A stretch of DNA of 20,619 nt from an uncultured Eubacteriales bacterium (lineage in GTDB: Bacteria; Bacillota; Clostridia; Oscillospirales; Butyricicoccaceae): NCBI GenBank assembly GCA_905199135.1, contig CAJKFC010000024.1:1-20619 (forward strand). Direction: 5' to 3'. Of this stretch, positions 13,127-20,619 are shown one piece after another (within the stretch, counting starts at the first letter, position 1; every line of letters begins with the position of its first letter). The position numbers and the translations under genes are program-made. The notes under the pieces were generated by a model. The model searched no databases, had not been told where the DNA came from, and saw only the letters and a list, made by a program, of their open reading frames with translations.

Positions 13127-14281
13127 TTAGTTCAGGAAATCCTTGAGTTTTTTGGAACGGCTGGGGTGTCTCAGCTTTCTCAAGGCCTTTGCCTCTATCT
13201 GGCGTATGCGCTCCCTGGTGACATCGAATTCCTTTCCGACTTCTTCCAGAGTTCTCGTTCTTCCGTCCTCGATGCCGAAGCGAAGTCTCAAAACCTTTTC
13301 CTCTCTGGGAGTCAGTGTCTTGAGAACATCGACGAGCTGTTCCTTGAGCAGGGAGAACGATGCGACCTCGGAGGGTTCGGGAGCGTCGTTGTCGGGGATG
13401 AAGTCTCCCAGATGGCTGTCCTCTTCCTCGCCTATCGGAGTTTCAAGAGAAACGGGCTCCTGGGCAATTTTAAGTATCTCTCTGACCTTATTGACGGGCA
13501 TATTCATCTCTTCGGAGATCTCCTCGGGAGTGGGGTCGTGTCCCAACTCCTGAAGCAGCTGTCTCGAAACTCTTATGACCTTGTTTATCGTCTCTACCAT
13601 ATGCACGGGGATTCTTATGGTTCTCGCCTGGTCGGCTATGGCTCTCGTTATGGCCTGTCTGATCCACCATGTGGCGTATGTGGAGAACTTGAATCCCTTT
13701 GTATAGTCAAACTTCTCGACTGCCTTAATAAGGCCGAGATTGCCCTCCTGTATCAGGTCGAGGAACAGCATTCCGCGGCCCACATATCTCTTGGCAATAC
13801 TTACGACGAGACGGAGGTTTGCCTCGGAAAGTCTCTTCTTGGCTTTTTCGTCGCCCTGAAGTATTCTCTCGGCCAGCTCTTTTTCCTCGTCCATGCTCAA
13901 AAGATCGACCTTGCCTATCTCCTTTAGGTACATTCTGACCGGGTCATCCAAAGGCAGACCGTCGATGAGGATATCGGTATCGAGAATGACCTCGTCCTCG
14001 CCCTCTTCCTCAATTTTGGAAAGCTCTTCGGCCTCTACATCCTCGTCGTCAAGGGTGGTTATATCGTCGAAGAACTCCTCGGAATCCATTATTATCTCAA
14101 TACCGAGCTTCTCTATATTGTCAAAAAGGGCGTCCTGCTGATCGCCGTCCAAATTGAGATCGTCAATTACGGTGTTGATGTCCTTTATGCCTATTTTGCC
14201 CGTTTTTTTTGCGTTTTCGATGAACTCATGAGCCATAAAGTTCTTGTTTGTTGCTTTTGTTTTGGTGTTTTTCTCTGCCAT
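13127..14281 (-). CDS. rpoD: Primary (vegetative) RNA polymerase sigma factor
   Basis: A 384-residue group 1 sigma-70 factor (SigA type). Visible: region 1.1-like acidic N-terminus (about 10-110), region 1.2 DPVRMYLKEIGK, region 2 NLRLVVSIAKRYVGRGMLFLDLIQEGNLGLIKAVEKFDYTKGFKFSTYATWWIRQAITRAIADQ (core binding and -10 recognition), region 3 with the HDPTPEEISEEMNM segment, and region 4 LTPREEKVLRLRFGIEDGRTRTLEEVGKEFDVTRERIRQIEAKALRKLRHP (-35 recognition). The length is typical of Bacillota, without the long non-conserved insert of E. coli. The ATG at 14281 forms TAATG with the dnaG stop and has GGGGAAG before it; a GTG at 14293 could add four residues but lacks a comparable site. The promoters found in this window fit its expected TTGACA/TATAAT specificity. 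Confidence 0.97.
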   Translation of the reverse strand: MAEKNTKTKATNKNFMAHEFIENAKKTGKIGIKDINTVIDDLNLDGDQQDALFDNIEKLGIEIIMDSEEFFDDITTLDDEDVEAEELSKIEEEGEDEVILDTDILIDGLPLDDPVRMYLKEIGKVDLLSMDEEKELAERILQGDEKAKKRLSEANLRLVVSIAKRYVGRGMLFLDLIQEGNLGLIKAVEKFDYTKGFKFSTYATWWIRQAITRAIADQARTIRIPVHMVETINKVIRVSRQLLQELGHDPTPEEISEEMNMPVNKVREILKIAQEPVSLETPIGEEEDSHLGDFIPDNDAPEPSEVASFSLLKEQLVDVLKTLTPREEKVLRLRFGIEDGRTRTLEEVGKEFDVTRERIRQIEAKALRKLRHPSRSKKLKDFLN

Positions 14282-16020
14282 TATCTTCCCCACTCTTTCT
14301 TCTTTTTTATCAGTTCGAGCATAGGATCCTGCTCTTGTGTCGCTTTGTTATATTCGGTTTTAAGCACTTCCATACAGTCCTCTATCGCCGTGTCGGCGTT
14401 GGAGGAGTACTTGTGCGAAGAACATATTGAAATGATCTGCGCCGCCTCATTCGGCTCCAAAAAATTGACTATCTGAGCCAGCGTGACGCTTCCGTTTTCC
14501 TGATATTTTTCCAGAATCATACCGTATATTTTTCCCAAAAACGGAGAGGAAAACATATCTTTTGATATTTTTTGCCTTGCTTTTTCTACATAATCGTCAT
14601 TTTTCAAAAGAATTGCGAGAATATTCTCCTCGGAGACTGCCGATCTTATGTTTGTATATCTCATCTCACGGTCTTTGGGCTGTATTCTGCTCTCCAGATT
14701 GACCGATTCTTTTTCGTAGCTTTTTCTCTCTCTTCTTGAGAAGTTTTTTCTCGCCTTTTCTATCTCCGCAAGCACGGCTTTCGGCGAGACATTTACATCT
14801 TCCGCTATGTTTCTGGCATATATCTCCCTCTCGACCTCGCTGCCCATTCCCGCCACATAGACTATGGCCTCCTTCATGTAGGCCACCTTGTCCTCGTCGA
14901 GGGCGAGGTCATATTTATTCTTTATGGTGTCCAGCCTGTATTCGCTGCCCGCCTGAGGCTTTTCCAAAAGCTTTTCAAAGCTCTCCGCCCCGTTGTTCTT
15001 TATGTATTCGTCGGGGTCCTTGCTCTTAGGGAGCTTCAGCACCCTGACGGCTATACCGTTTCCGCCCAGAATATCCATGGCTCTCGCCGTGGCTTTCTGT
15101 CCTGCCTCGTCGGAGTCATAACAGATCACGACTTCCTCTTTGAATCTTCCGATGAGCTTTGCCTGCTCCACCGTCAGCGATGTGCCCAGCGAAGCCACGG
15201 CGTTGTCAAAGCCCGCCTGATGCAGGGCGATGACATCCATATAGCCCTCGGCAAGAATAAAGTTCTTTCTTTTTGTCTTTTTCGAGATATTGATGGCAAA
15301 AAGATTTCGGCTTTTGTTGTAAACGGGCGTATCCGATGAGTTTATATATTTCGGCAGGCTGCCGTCGAGCACTCTGCCGCCGAAGGCGATGACATTTCCC
15401 CTTGCGTCTATTATGGGAAACATGACCCTGCCGCGAAAGCGGTCATAAACTCCGCCGCTCTTATTCTTAGACACCAGATTGGCCTCAAAAAGTTCGTTTT
15501 TCGAATAGCCTTTTTCGCTCATGGCTCTTACCAGACCGTCCCACGAGTCCAGAGCATAACCCAGACCGAAATTTGTTATGGTCTTTCTGCTGATTCCCCT
15601 TTTGAGGAAATATTCCAGGCCTGCCTTGCCCTCTTCGCTCATAAGCACCGAGTGAAAATATCTCGCCGCCTCTTTGTTGAGGGACAAAAGCCTTTCGTAT
15701 CTCTTTCGGCTCTCTTTGAGATAATCGTCCTCGGGTACCTCCATGCCGTACATGTCGGCGAGAAACTTTACTGCCTCCTGAAAGCCGAGGCTCTCTATTT
15801 TCATTATGAAGCTTATAACTCCGCCGCCTTCCGAGCAGCCGAAGCAGTGAAATATCTGCTTATCGGGAGATACCGAAAATGACGGAGTTTTTTCGCTGTG
15901 AAACGGGCAGAGACCGAAATAGTTGCTGCCGCTTCTCTTGAGCTTGACATATCTCGACACCACATCGACTATGTCGGCTCTCTCCACAAGAGACTGCACA
16001 AAGCTCTCGGGTATTGCCAT
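14281..16020 (-). CDS. dnaG: DNA primase
   Basis: A 579-residue replication primase that makes RNA primers at the fork. N-terminal CHC2 zinc finger with C38, H41, C59 and C62 (LCPFHSEKTPSF..FHCFGC); RNA-polymerase basic core (about 110-330) with the TOPRIM acids E258 (ILAEGYMDV) and D302/D304 (CYDSDEAGQKA); and the C-terminal helicase-interaction region (about 440-579), which is divergent as usual. AAAGGAGGG lies about 8 bases before the ATG. It sits 21 bases after dgt and overlaps rpoD by one base (TAATG), so primase and sigma factor are co-translated from one message. Confidence 0.97.
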   Translation of the reverse strand: MAIPESFVQSLVERADIVDVVSRYVKLKRSGSNYFGLCPFHSEKTPSFSVSPDKQIFHCFGCSEGGGVISFIMKIESLGFQEAVKFLADMYGMEVPEDDYLKESRKRYERLLSLNKEAARYFHSVLMSEEGKAGLEYFLKRGISRKTITNFGLGYALDSWDGLVRAMSEKGYSKNELFEANLVSKNKSGGVYDRFRGRVMFPIIDARGNVIAFGGRVLDGSLPKYINSSDTPVYNKSRNLFAINISKKTKRKNFILAEGYMDVIALHQAGFDNAVASLGTSLTVEQAKLIGRFKEEVVICYDSDEAGQKATARAMDILGGNGIAVRVLKLPKSKDPDEYIKNNGAESFEKLLEKPQAGSEYRLDTIKNKYDLALDEDKVAYMKEAIVYVAGMGSEVEREIYARNIAEDVNVSPKAVLAEIEKARKNFSRRERKSYEKESVNLESRIQPKDREMRYTNIRSAVSEENILAILLKNDDYVEKARQKISKDMFSSPFLGKIYGMILEKYQENGSVTLAQIVNFLEPNEAAQIISICSSHKYSSNADTAIEDCMEVLKTEYNKATQEQDPMLELIKKKKEWGR

Positions 16021-16041
16021 TTTCTCTCCCTCCTTTGTTTT

Positions 16042-17046
16042 TTATACTTTGCTCCAGCTTTTAGGCACAAATATGTCCTCATACTTCGCCACGGCAAATC
16101 TATCGGTCATACCGGCTATATAATCGGCCGCCACATTGTGCAGGCTGTCGTTTTCCAGCTGTTTTATGTAATACTCGGGCAGTTTATCCTTGTTTTTCAC
16201 AAAATATTCGAAAAGTGACTTTATTATTCCGATGCCCTTGCCCTCTTCGCCCTTGGCTATGGGGTTTTTGTAGACATTTTCAAACATGAACTCCCGAAGG
16301 TCCATCATGGCCTTTTCGGTTCTTTCGTCCATGCCCACCTTGTCCTTGCCCGTGCTGAAATCTATCATGGCATGAACCATGGAGTCTATCCTCTCGCCGT
16401 GCTCATATCCCAAAACCTCCGATATCTCGGCTGGGATATCGCTGTTTTTGAGTATTCCCGCCCGTATGGCGTCGTCGATATCGTGATTTATATAGGCGAT
16501 TCTGTCGCTGTATTTGACGAGTATTCCGCAGAGGGTATCGGCCAAAACGCTGCCCGAATGGCAAACTATGCCGTTTCTCACTTCATATGTAAGGTTTAGA
16601 CCTTTTCCGTCCCTCTCCAGCTTGTCCACCACTCTGAGACTTTGCTGAGCATGGCTGAAACCGCCCTCTTTTACATCGTTCAGAGCGCGCTCTCCCGCGT
16701 GTCCGAAGGGAGTGTGTCCCAGATCATGCCCCAAAGCTATGGCTTCGGTCAAATCCTCGTTGAGGCGCAGGGCTCTCGCCACGGTGCGTGAAATCTGAGC
16801 AACTTCAAGGGTATGGGTAAGCCTTGTGCGGTAGTGGTCGCCCTCGGGCGAAAGAAAGACCTGGGTCTTGTGTTTTAGCCTGCGGAAGGTCTTGCAGTGG
16901 ATTATCCTGTCCCTGTCCCTCATGAACTCGGTTCTCACGGTACAGGGCGGTATCTCCTTCATTCTTCCTCTGGTCTCGCAGGACAAAACGGCATGGGGTG
17001 ATAAAATCATTTTTTCTGTCTGCTCTATTCTCTCACGGACTGTCAC
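16042..17046 (-). CDS. dgt: dGTP triphosphohydrolase-like HD-domain protein
   Basis: A 334-residue HD phosphohydrolase of the deoxyguanosinetriphosphate triphosphohydrolase-like family, which hydrolyses dNTPs to nucleoside and triphosphate. Metal ligands: H78 (RLTHTLEV), H107-D108 (ALGHDLGHTPFGH), D181 (KYSDRIAYINHD); the N-terminal CKTFRRLKHKTQVF (51-64) and DHYRTRLTHT stretches are typical. Clostridial/Bacillota members often stand just before dnaG and rpoD, as here. The start is GTG at 17046: GGAGG lies 6 bases upstream, and the protein begins with the usual RERIEQTEK helix. A leader dyad (17063-17110) lies directly before the ribosome binding site. Confidence 0.92.
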   Translation of the reverse strand: MTVRERIEQTEKMILSPHAVLSCETRGRMKEIPPCTVRTEFMRDRDRIIHCKTFRRLKHKTQVFLSPEGDHYRTRLTHTLEVAQISRTVARALRLNEDLTEAIALGHDLGHTPFGHAGERALNDVKEGGFSHAQQSLRVVDKLERDGKGLNLTYEVRNGIVCHSGSVLADTLCGILVKYSDRIAYINHDIDDAIRAGILKNSDIPAEISEVLGYEHGERIDSMVHAMIDFSTGKDKVGMDERTEKAMMDLREFMFENVYKNPIAKGEEGKGIGIIKSLFEYFVKNKDKLPEYYIKQLENDSLHNVAADYIAGMTDRFAVAKYEDIFVPKSWSKV

Positions 17047-17062
17047 GCGGCACCTCCAAAGT

Positions 17063-17110
17063 AAAAACTACATCGCTCTATATATATAATACGCAGCAAA
17101 TGTAGTTTTT
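17063..17110 (-). repeat. 11-bp inverted repeat in the dgt leader / yigZ-dgt gap
   Basis: AAAAACTACAT (17063-17073) and ATGTAGTTTTT (17100-17110) are perfect inverted arms around 26 AT-rich bases containing TATATATATAATA; GCT/AGC may extend the stem inside. On the minus strand the 3' arm ends in TTTTT, as in an A-tract terminator of the hflX-yigZ transcript, and it finishes about 6 bases before the dgt ribosome binding site. The loop holds TATTAT/TATATA -10-like boxes without a convincing -35. It may be a weak terminator, an operator, or a leader structure controlling dgt-dnaG-rpoD. Confidence 0.6.
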
Positions 17111-17119
17111 TCTCTTTTT

Positions 17120-17752
17120 TTATGAAATTCTTTGAGGCAAAAGGGTTTCTTCCAGTATTTCGGGGGAAACCGCCGCCGAGGTCAGCTCGGTGAGCTGCTT
17201 GGAAAATCCCTCAAACTTCTCCTTGGGCATGGCCGCCGTTATTGTGACATCGGCTCCGTATTCCACCGCCGTCTCGCTGACATCAAAGTGTTCATAGGTT
17301 CTTCTTATCTGATCGAAGAAATTATACGGCGTGGCTATCTTCACGCTGTAATATGGCATCAGCACGCTTACTCCGCTGTTTTCAAGTCCCAGCGTTGCCG
17401 CTTTGCCGTAGGCCCTCGTGAGACCGCCCGCTCCCAAAAGAATTCCTCCGAAATATCTCGTGACCACCACGAGAACGCAGTATATCTGCTGCTTTTTAAG
17501 CACCTCAAGTATCGGCATACCTGCCGTGCCCTGGGGCTCTCCGTCGTCGGAAAAACGCATCACATTGTCGCTGTCCAAAATATAGGCGTAGCAGTTGTGG
17601 CTGGCGTCCCAATACTTTTTTCTCAGCTCGGCCAACTTCTCATTTGCCTCTTCAACTGTGGTTATGTGGAAAACATGGGAGATGAACCTGGATTTTTTCT
17701 CTATGAGTTCGGCCTCTCCCTCACCACTCGGTATCTTCTGATTGGCTTTCAT
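17120..17752 (-). CDS. yigZ: YigZ/IMPACT family protein (YvyE-like)
   Basis: A 210-residue cytoplasmic protein. The UPF0029 (Impact) N-terminal domain shows KKSRFISHV (19-27), DASHNCYAYIL (49-59), RFSDDGEPQGTAGMPILEVL (66-84) and VVVTRYFGGILLGAGGLTRAYGKAA (95-119); the C-terminal DUF1949 ferredoxin-like domain spans about 137-195. Eukaryotic IMPACT regulates translation; the bacterial role is not settled. Its ATG lies 32 bases inside the hflX gene, a long but plausible overlap since no later Met precedes the conserved domain; GAGGG precedes it. It is the last gene of the MATE-hflX-yigZ string. Confidence 0.93.
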   Translation of the reverse strand: MKANQKIPSGEGEAELIEKKSRFISHVFHITTVEEANEKLAELRKKYWDASHNCYAYILDSDNVMRFSDDGEPQGTAGMPILEVLKKQQIYCVLVVVTRYFGGILLGAGGLTRAYGKAATLGLENSGVSVLMPYYSVKIATPYNFFDQIRRTYEHFDVSETAVEYGADVTITAAMPKEKFEGFSKQLTELTSAAVSPEILEETLLPQRIS

Positions 17753-19028
17753 CGTATCCCTCTGTATATTTCCTGTATTTGCCGTAGAGCTTCTGATCGC
17801 ACACCGTCTCGACCCTTATTCCTTCGTCCAGATATTCGGTGCTTTTGACCTTTGAATCCCTGTGCAGTATATCGACTATTCCGCCCTCTTTATAGGGAAT
17901 TATAAACACGGCGTCTATCTTGTTTTTGTTTATTTCGGTCAGTATGGCCTTTTTGAGTTCTTCAAGGCCCGCATGATTTTTAGCCGAGATGTATACGGCT
18001 CCCGTTCTTCTCGGCATGAGATCGTACTCAATCTTGTCGATCTTGTTGAAAACCGTCAGCCTCTGTGTAGACGATGCTCCCAAATCCTCGATGAGCTTTT
18101 CGACCACATTCTCTTGCTCCTGCCAGTTGTCGTTGCTGGCGTCTATGACATGCAGCAAAAGGTCGGCCTCCACCAGCTCCTCAAGAGTGGCTTTAAAGGC
18201 GTCTACCAGCTGATGGGGCAGCTTTCTTATAAATCCGACGGTATCCGATATGAATATCTCGCTGTTGTCCTCAAAGCGCATTATCTTTGTGGTGGGGTCA
18301 AGAGTATCGAAAAGCCTGTCGTTGGCATGAACTCCCGCACCTGTAAGCGAATTCAGAAGAGTTGATTTGCCCGCGTTGGTATAGCCCACTATGGCCACCT
18401 TGGGTATCTCCGACTTCTCTCTCTTTTTTCGCTGGGTCTGTCTTATCTGTTTTACATGCTCGATCTCTTTTTCCAGCCTTGTTATTATCTGCCTGATGTG
18501 TCTTCTGTCGGTCTCAAGCTGGGTTTCACCGGGGCCTCTCGTACCTATCGGGCTTTTTCCGCCCGAGGCGGTCTGACGCACAAGGTGACCCCACATGCCC
18601 GAAAGTCTCGGCAGCAGGTATTTGTACTGTGCCAGCTCTACCTGAAGTATACCCTCTCTCGTCTTTGCTCTGTCGGCGAAGATATCGAGAATGAGGGCGT
18701 TTCTGTCGATGACACGGCATTTGAGCATATCCTCCAAAGCCCTTGTCTGCGACGGCGATATCTCGTTGTCAAAGACCACGAGATTGGCTTCGAGATTGTC
18801 CACATAGGACTTTATCTCGTCGACCTTGCCCTCTCCTACAAAGGTGTGAGGGTCGGGAGACTTGCGGTTTTGCAGCACCGACGCCAGCGTCTCTCCTCCC
18901 GCTGTCTCCAAAAGCTCTGAGAGCTCGGCAAGGGTTTCGTTATCTGAGTTGTCAAAGTCCTTGAGGCCTCCGCAGTTGAGGCCTACAAGTATCGCTTTTT
19001 CTGTATCTCTGTTTAAATTTTCTTTCAT
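17721..19028 (-). CDS. hflX: Ribosome-associated GTPase HflX
   Basis: A 435-residue GTPase that binds the 50S subunit and in other bacteria splits stalled or heat-damaged ribosomes. N-terminal domain with VGEGKVDEIK (64-73) and NEISPSQTRALED (88-100); the linker motif GKSPIGTRGPGETQLETDRR (157-176) followed by a coiled coil (177-206); G domain with G1 GYTNAGKST (215-223), G3 DTVGF (262-266), G4 NKID (328-331) and the G5-like ISAK. A short acidic tail ends the protein. It overlaps the MATE gene by ATGA at its start (ribosome binding site AAAGGA) and yigZ at its end. Confidence 0.96.
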   Translation of the reverse strand: MKENLNRDTEKAILVGLNCGGLKDFDNSDNETLAELSELLETAGGETLASVLQNRKSPDPHTFVGEGKVDEIKSYVDNLEANLVVFDNEISPSQTRALEDMLKCRVIDRNALILDIFADRAKTREGILQVELAQYKYLLPRLSGMWGHLVRQTASGGKSPIGTRGPGETQLETDRRHIRQIITRLEKEIEHVKQIRQTQRKKREKSEIPKVAIVGYTNAGKSTLLNSLTGAGVHANDRLFDTLDPTTKIMRFEDNSEIFISDTVGFIRKLPHQLVDAFKATLEELVEADLLLHVIDASNDNWQEQENVVEKLIEDLGASSTQRLTVFNKIDKIEYDLMPRRTGAVYISAKNHAGLEELKKAILTEINKNKIDAVFIIPYKEGGIVDILHRDSKVKSTEYLDEGIRVETVCDQKLYGKYRKYTEGYDESQSEDTEW

Positions 19029-20422
19029 AGATGTCCTTTTCTGAATCGTATTCCCTCCAAGGGGTTATCCCAGTTTATCCTTCTGTAAAGGGCAAAGGCC
19101 ACTAAAAGCGACGCCGAATTGCTGAACAGAGTGGCAAGAGGGATAATTATATAAGATGTGTCAAAAAGCCTTGTAGCCAGCAGAATGAACAGATATCTGA
19201 AGCCTACGACCCTCAGACCGCCTATGAGTATCGGAACCTTTGTCTGACCGAAAGCCACGAATACGCCGCACATGACGCTGGCAGCGGAATATCCGTGTAT
19301 TCCGAGAATCGTAATCCTCTGTGTAGTTATGATTTTATCCAAAAGGTCGGCTTCGTCGGCCTCTATAAACAGCCTCGATGTCCACGGCGCAAAAAGGCTC
19401 ATGAGCACGATTACCGCTATGCTGAGATATGTTATCAGCTTGAAAACATAGACTACGATCTGCTTTGCCCTGACATAGTTTTTCGCGCCTATGTTCATGC
19501 TGACCATAGATGTTATCGATGTGCCGAAAGAGTTGAGTGTACTGTAAGCCAAATTGGTTATGCTGTTGGCTATGTTCATGGTGTTGAGAACATCTCGTCC
19601 GAACTTCATCGACTCGATATTTATAAGCAGGAATCCCACCTGCATGGTGACATTGGTTATGACCGAAGGTATTCCGACCTTGAGAAAGTCCTTTAAAATC
19701 GCGCCGTTCGGTCTGAAGCCTCTGAAATGTATATCAAGACCCTTTTTGCCGAAAATATCCCTGCTTATTATGAGCGATATTATGGCCTGAGATGTAAAGT
19801 TGGACAGAACTATTCCCATGACGCCGAGGTTTAAAAATGCGATGAACACGGCGTTTCCCAAAATTTTGAGAATCAGCATCATGACCGTGAAGAAGAACTG
19901 CACCTCGGATTTTCCGTTGGCGTTTTTTATGGCGTAGTATGCGGTATTATAATACTGAAACGGTATTACAAGAGGTGTGAACATCATCATAGTTGTCACG
20001 CCGCTTCTTATCTCGGGCAGGGCCCACGATGCGTATACGGGAGTGAATCCCATTGTAAAAACCGATATCAGAGCCGCGGCCGACAGCATGAGGAAGATAA
20101 ACTGCACAGTGTATTTTCTCACAAGTTCTCTGTCCCCCGCGCCTACAAGACGGCCGATAAGAGCCGTGCCCGCTACGCTGAGGCCTATACCGCCGTTTAT
20201 AGCTATATTCAGGGCAGTATTTGAATAGGAGACGGCCGCTCCGTTATCCAGTGTGGAAAAGTTATAGACAAACCAGTTGTCAAATACCTGCACGAATGAC
20301 TGAGCCAAAAGCATGAACATGACGGGCGTCGAAAGCAGAACCACCGTCTTTGCTATCGAGTCGTTGAGAACGAGATTTTTCCTCTCCTCATCGCTCTGCC
20401 TGAAAATGCCGAAGATCCCCAT
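19025..20422 (-). CDS. MATE family efflux transporter
   Basis: A 465-residue membrane protein with about twelve hydrophobic segments in two MatE repeats (about 25-190 and 250-415). It shows the family opening LVLNDSIAKTVVLLSTPVMFMLLAQSFVQVFDNWFV (17-52), GGIGLSVAGTALIGRLVGAGD at the end of the second helices, and, in the second half, LKVGIPSVITNVTMQVGFLLIN and SFGTSITSMVSMNIGAKNYVRAKQIV. These antiporters extrude cationic drugs, flavins or other metabolites using Na+ or H+; substrate not predictable. AAGGGGA precedes the ATG. It heads the unit with hflX by a 4-base ATGA overlap. Confidence 0.94.
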   Translation of the reverse strand: MGIFGIFRQSDEERKNLVLNDSIAKTVVLLSTPVMFMLLAQSFVQVFDNWFVYNFSTLDNGAAVSYSNTALNIAINGGIGLSVAGTALIGRLVGAGDRELVRKYTVQFIFLMLSAAALISVFTMGFTPVYASWALPEIRSGVTTMMMFTPLVIPFQYYNTAYYAIKNANGKSEVQFFFTVMMLILKILGNAVFIAFLNLGVMGIVLSNFTSQAIISLIISRDIFGKKGLDIHFRGFRPNGAILKDFLKVGIPSVITNVTMQVGFLLINIESMKFGRDVLNTMNIANSITNLAYSTLNSFGTSITSMVSMNIGAKNYVRAKQIVVYVFKLITYLSIAVIVLMSLFAPWTSRLFIEADEADLLDKIITTQRITILGIHGYSAASVMCGVFVAFGQTKVPILIGGLRVVGFRYLFILLATRLFDTSYIIIPLATLFSNSASLLVAFALYRRINWDNPLEGIRFRKGHL

Positions 20423-20496
20423 AATACAATTCCCCTTTAAGCCTTATTTGGTTTTAAATCCCTCGGAGTATCTCTCAAATCCGAGTTATGGACAGT

Positions 20497-20505
20497 ATTA
20501 TATCA
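20497..20505 (-). promoter_or_regulatory. Extended -10 promoter of the MATE-hflX-yigZ unit
   Basis: On the minus strand TGATATAAT gives a perfect TATAAT (20502-20497) with a TGN extension; no good -35 is found at 16-18 bases. The leader to the ATG at 20422 is about 68 bases. Confidence 0.6.
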
Positions 20506-20549
20506 TATAACAATATGATTTTCTATACATTCCCAAAAATTTATGAAAA

Positions 20550-20561
20550 TTGTATATACAA
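20550..20561. repeat. Perfect 12-base palindrome TTGTATATACAA
   Basis: TTGTATATACAA equals its own reverse complement. It lies 9 bases upstream of the -35 box of the rightward promoter (20571-20599) and about 48 bases upstream of the MATE -10 box, an arrangement typical of an operator for a dimeric regulator. Confidence 0.5.
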
Positions 20562-20570
20562 ATTTGTCTA

Positions 20571-20599
20571 TTTACATACTGTCTCGTCTGTGGTATCAT
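20571..20599 (+). promoter_or_regulatory. Rightward promoter for a gene beyond the window edge
   Basis: TTTACA (20571-20576) and TATCAT (20594-20599) are 17 bases apart, with a TGG extended -10. The gene it drives would start just outside the window. Confidence 0.6.
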
Positions 20600-20619
20600 A
20601 TATATATGGGAACAAATGT

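Noticed and set aside
13166..13927. A 253-codon plus-strand open frame opposite rpoD
   Set aside because: Antisense to sigma-factor regions 2-4, which are beyond doubt; the translation is Leu/Ser-rich without motif.
14282..14293. GTG start of rpoD four codons upstream
   Set aside because: The ATG at 14281 has a better placed GGGGAAG and a TAATG junction with dnaG; the GTG remains possible but weaker.
1..20619. CRISPR arrays, tRNA or rRNA genes, insertion sequences, phage or defence genes
   Set aside because: No regularly spaced repeats, CCA-ended cloverleaf sequence, transposase or integrase motif, or defence-type domain was seen on either strand.

Overview
The window is a gene-dense stretch (no gene-free gap longer than about 200 bases) of a bacterial chromosome, most probably from an anaerobic Clostridia-type member of the Bacillota. 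The basis is: AAGGAGG-type ribosome binding sites before most genes; sigma-A promoters of the TTGACA/TATAAT type; the dgt-dnaG-rpoD order; a NusG-domain-II protein next to a Gx-transporter/HepI-like protein; the paired B12-radical-SAM (TIGR03960-like) and DUF2344 (TIGR03936-like) genes; and a chorismate synthase with GQSHG and GGGHFSGRLTAP motifs, which from memory resemble oscillospiral/clostridial enzymes. Species cannot be fixed from the sequence alone. No transposase, integrase, phage gene, CRISPR array, rRNA or tRNA was seen; this is core-genome housekeeping sequence.

Layout. 1-2195, plus strand: an M42 metallopeptidase behind a clear promoter, ung placed 3 nt after it, then a solitary HicA-like small protein, closed by a perfect-palindrome terminator shared with the convergent aro operon. 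2194-7898, minus strand: a compact operon reading MarR regulator - 68-aa membrane protein - aroB - aroA - aroC - aroE/aroK fusion - aroQ. Together these encode every step from DAHP to chorismate; only DAHP synthase is missing. 7955-8864, minus strand: a NusG-domain-II membrane protein and a Gx-transporter/HepI-like membrane protein. Their 3' end overlaps the -35 box of the aro operon promoter.

8962-9828, plus strand: an EamA/DMT transporter, divergent from the NusG_II gene, with overlapping promoters in a 97-base gap, and followed by a terminator. 9867-12327, minus strand: the radical-SAM pair. 12453-13046, minus strand: a single-pass membrane protein of unknown function with its own promoter and terminator. 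13127-17046, minus strand: dgt-dnaG-rpoD, the clostridial form of the macromolecular synthesis operon. 17120-20422, minus strand: MATE transporter - hflX - yigZ, coupled by overlaps and possibly transcribed into dgt. 20423-20619 holds the MATE promoter and a divergent promoter for a gene beyond the right edge.

No strikingly new system was found. The most interesting points are the orphan HicA-like gene with a strong internal hairpin, the MarR plus small-membrane-protein head of a complete aro operon, the AroE-AroK fusion, the start-codon revision for the NusG_II protein (its nominal ATG lies inside the -10 box), and several palindromes placed on promoters.
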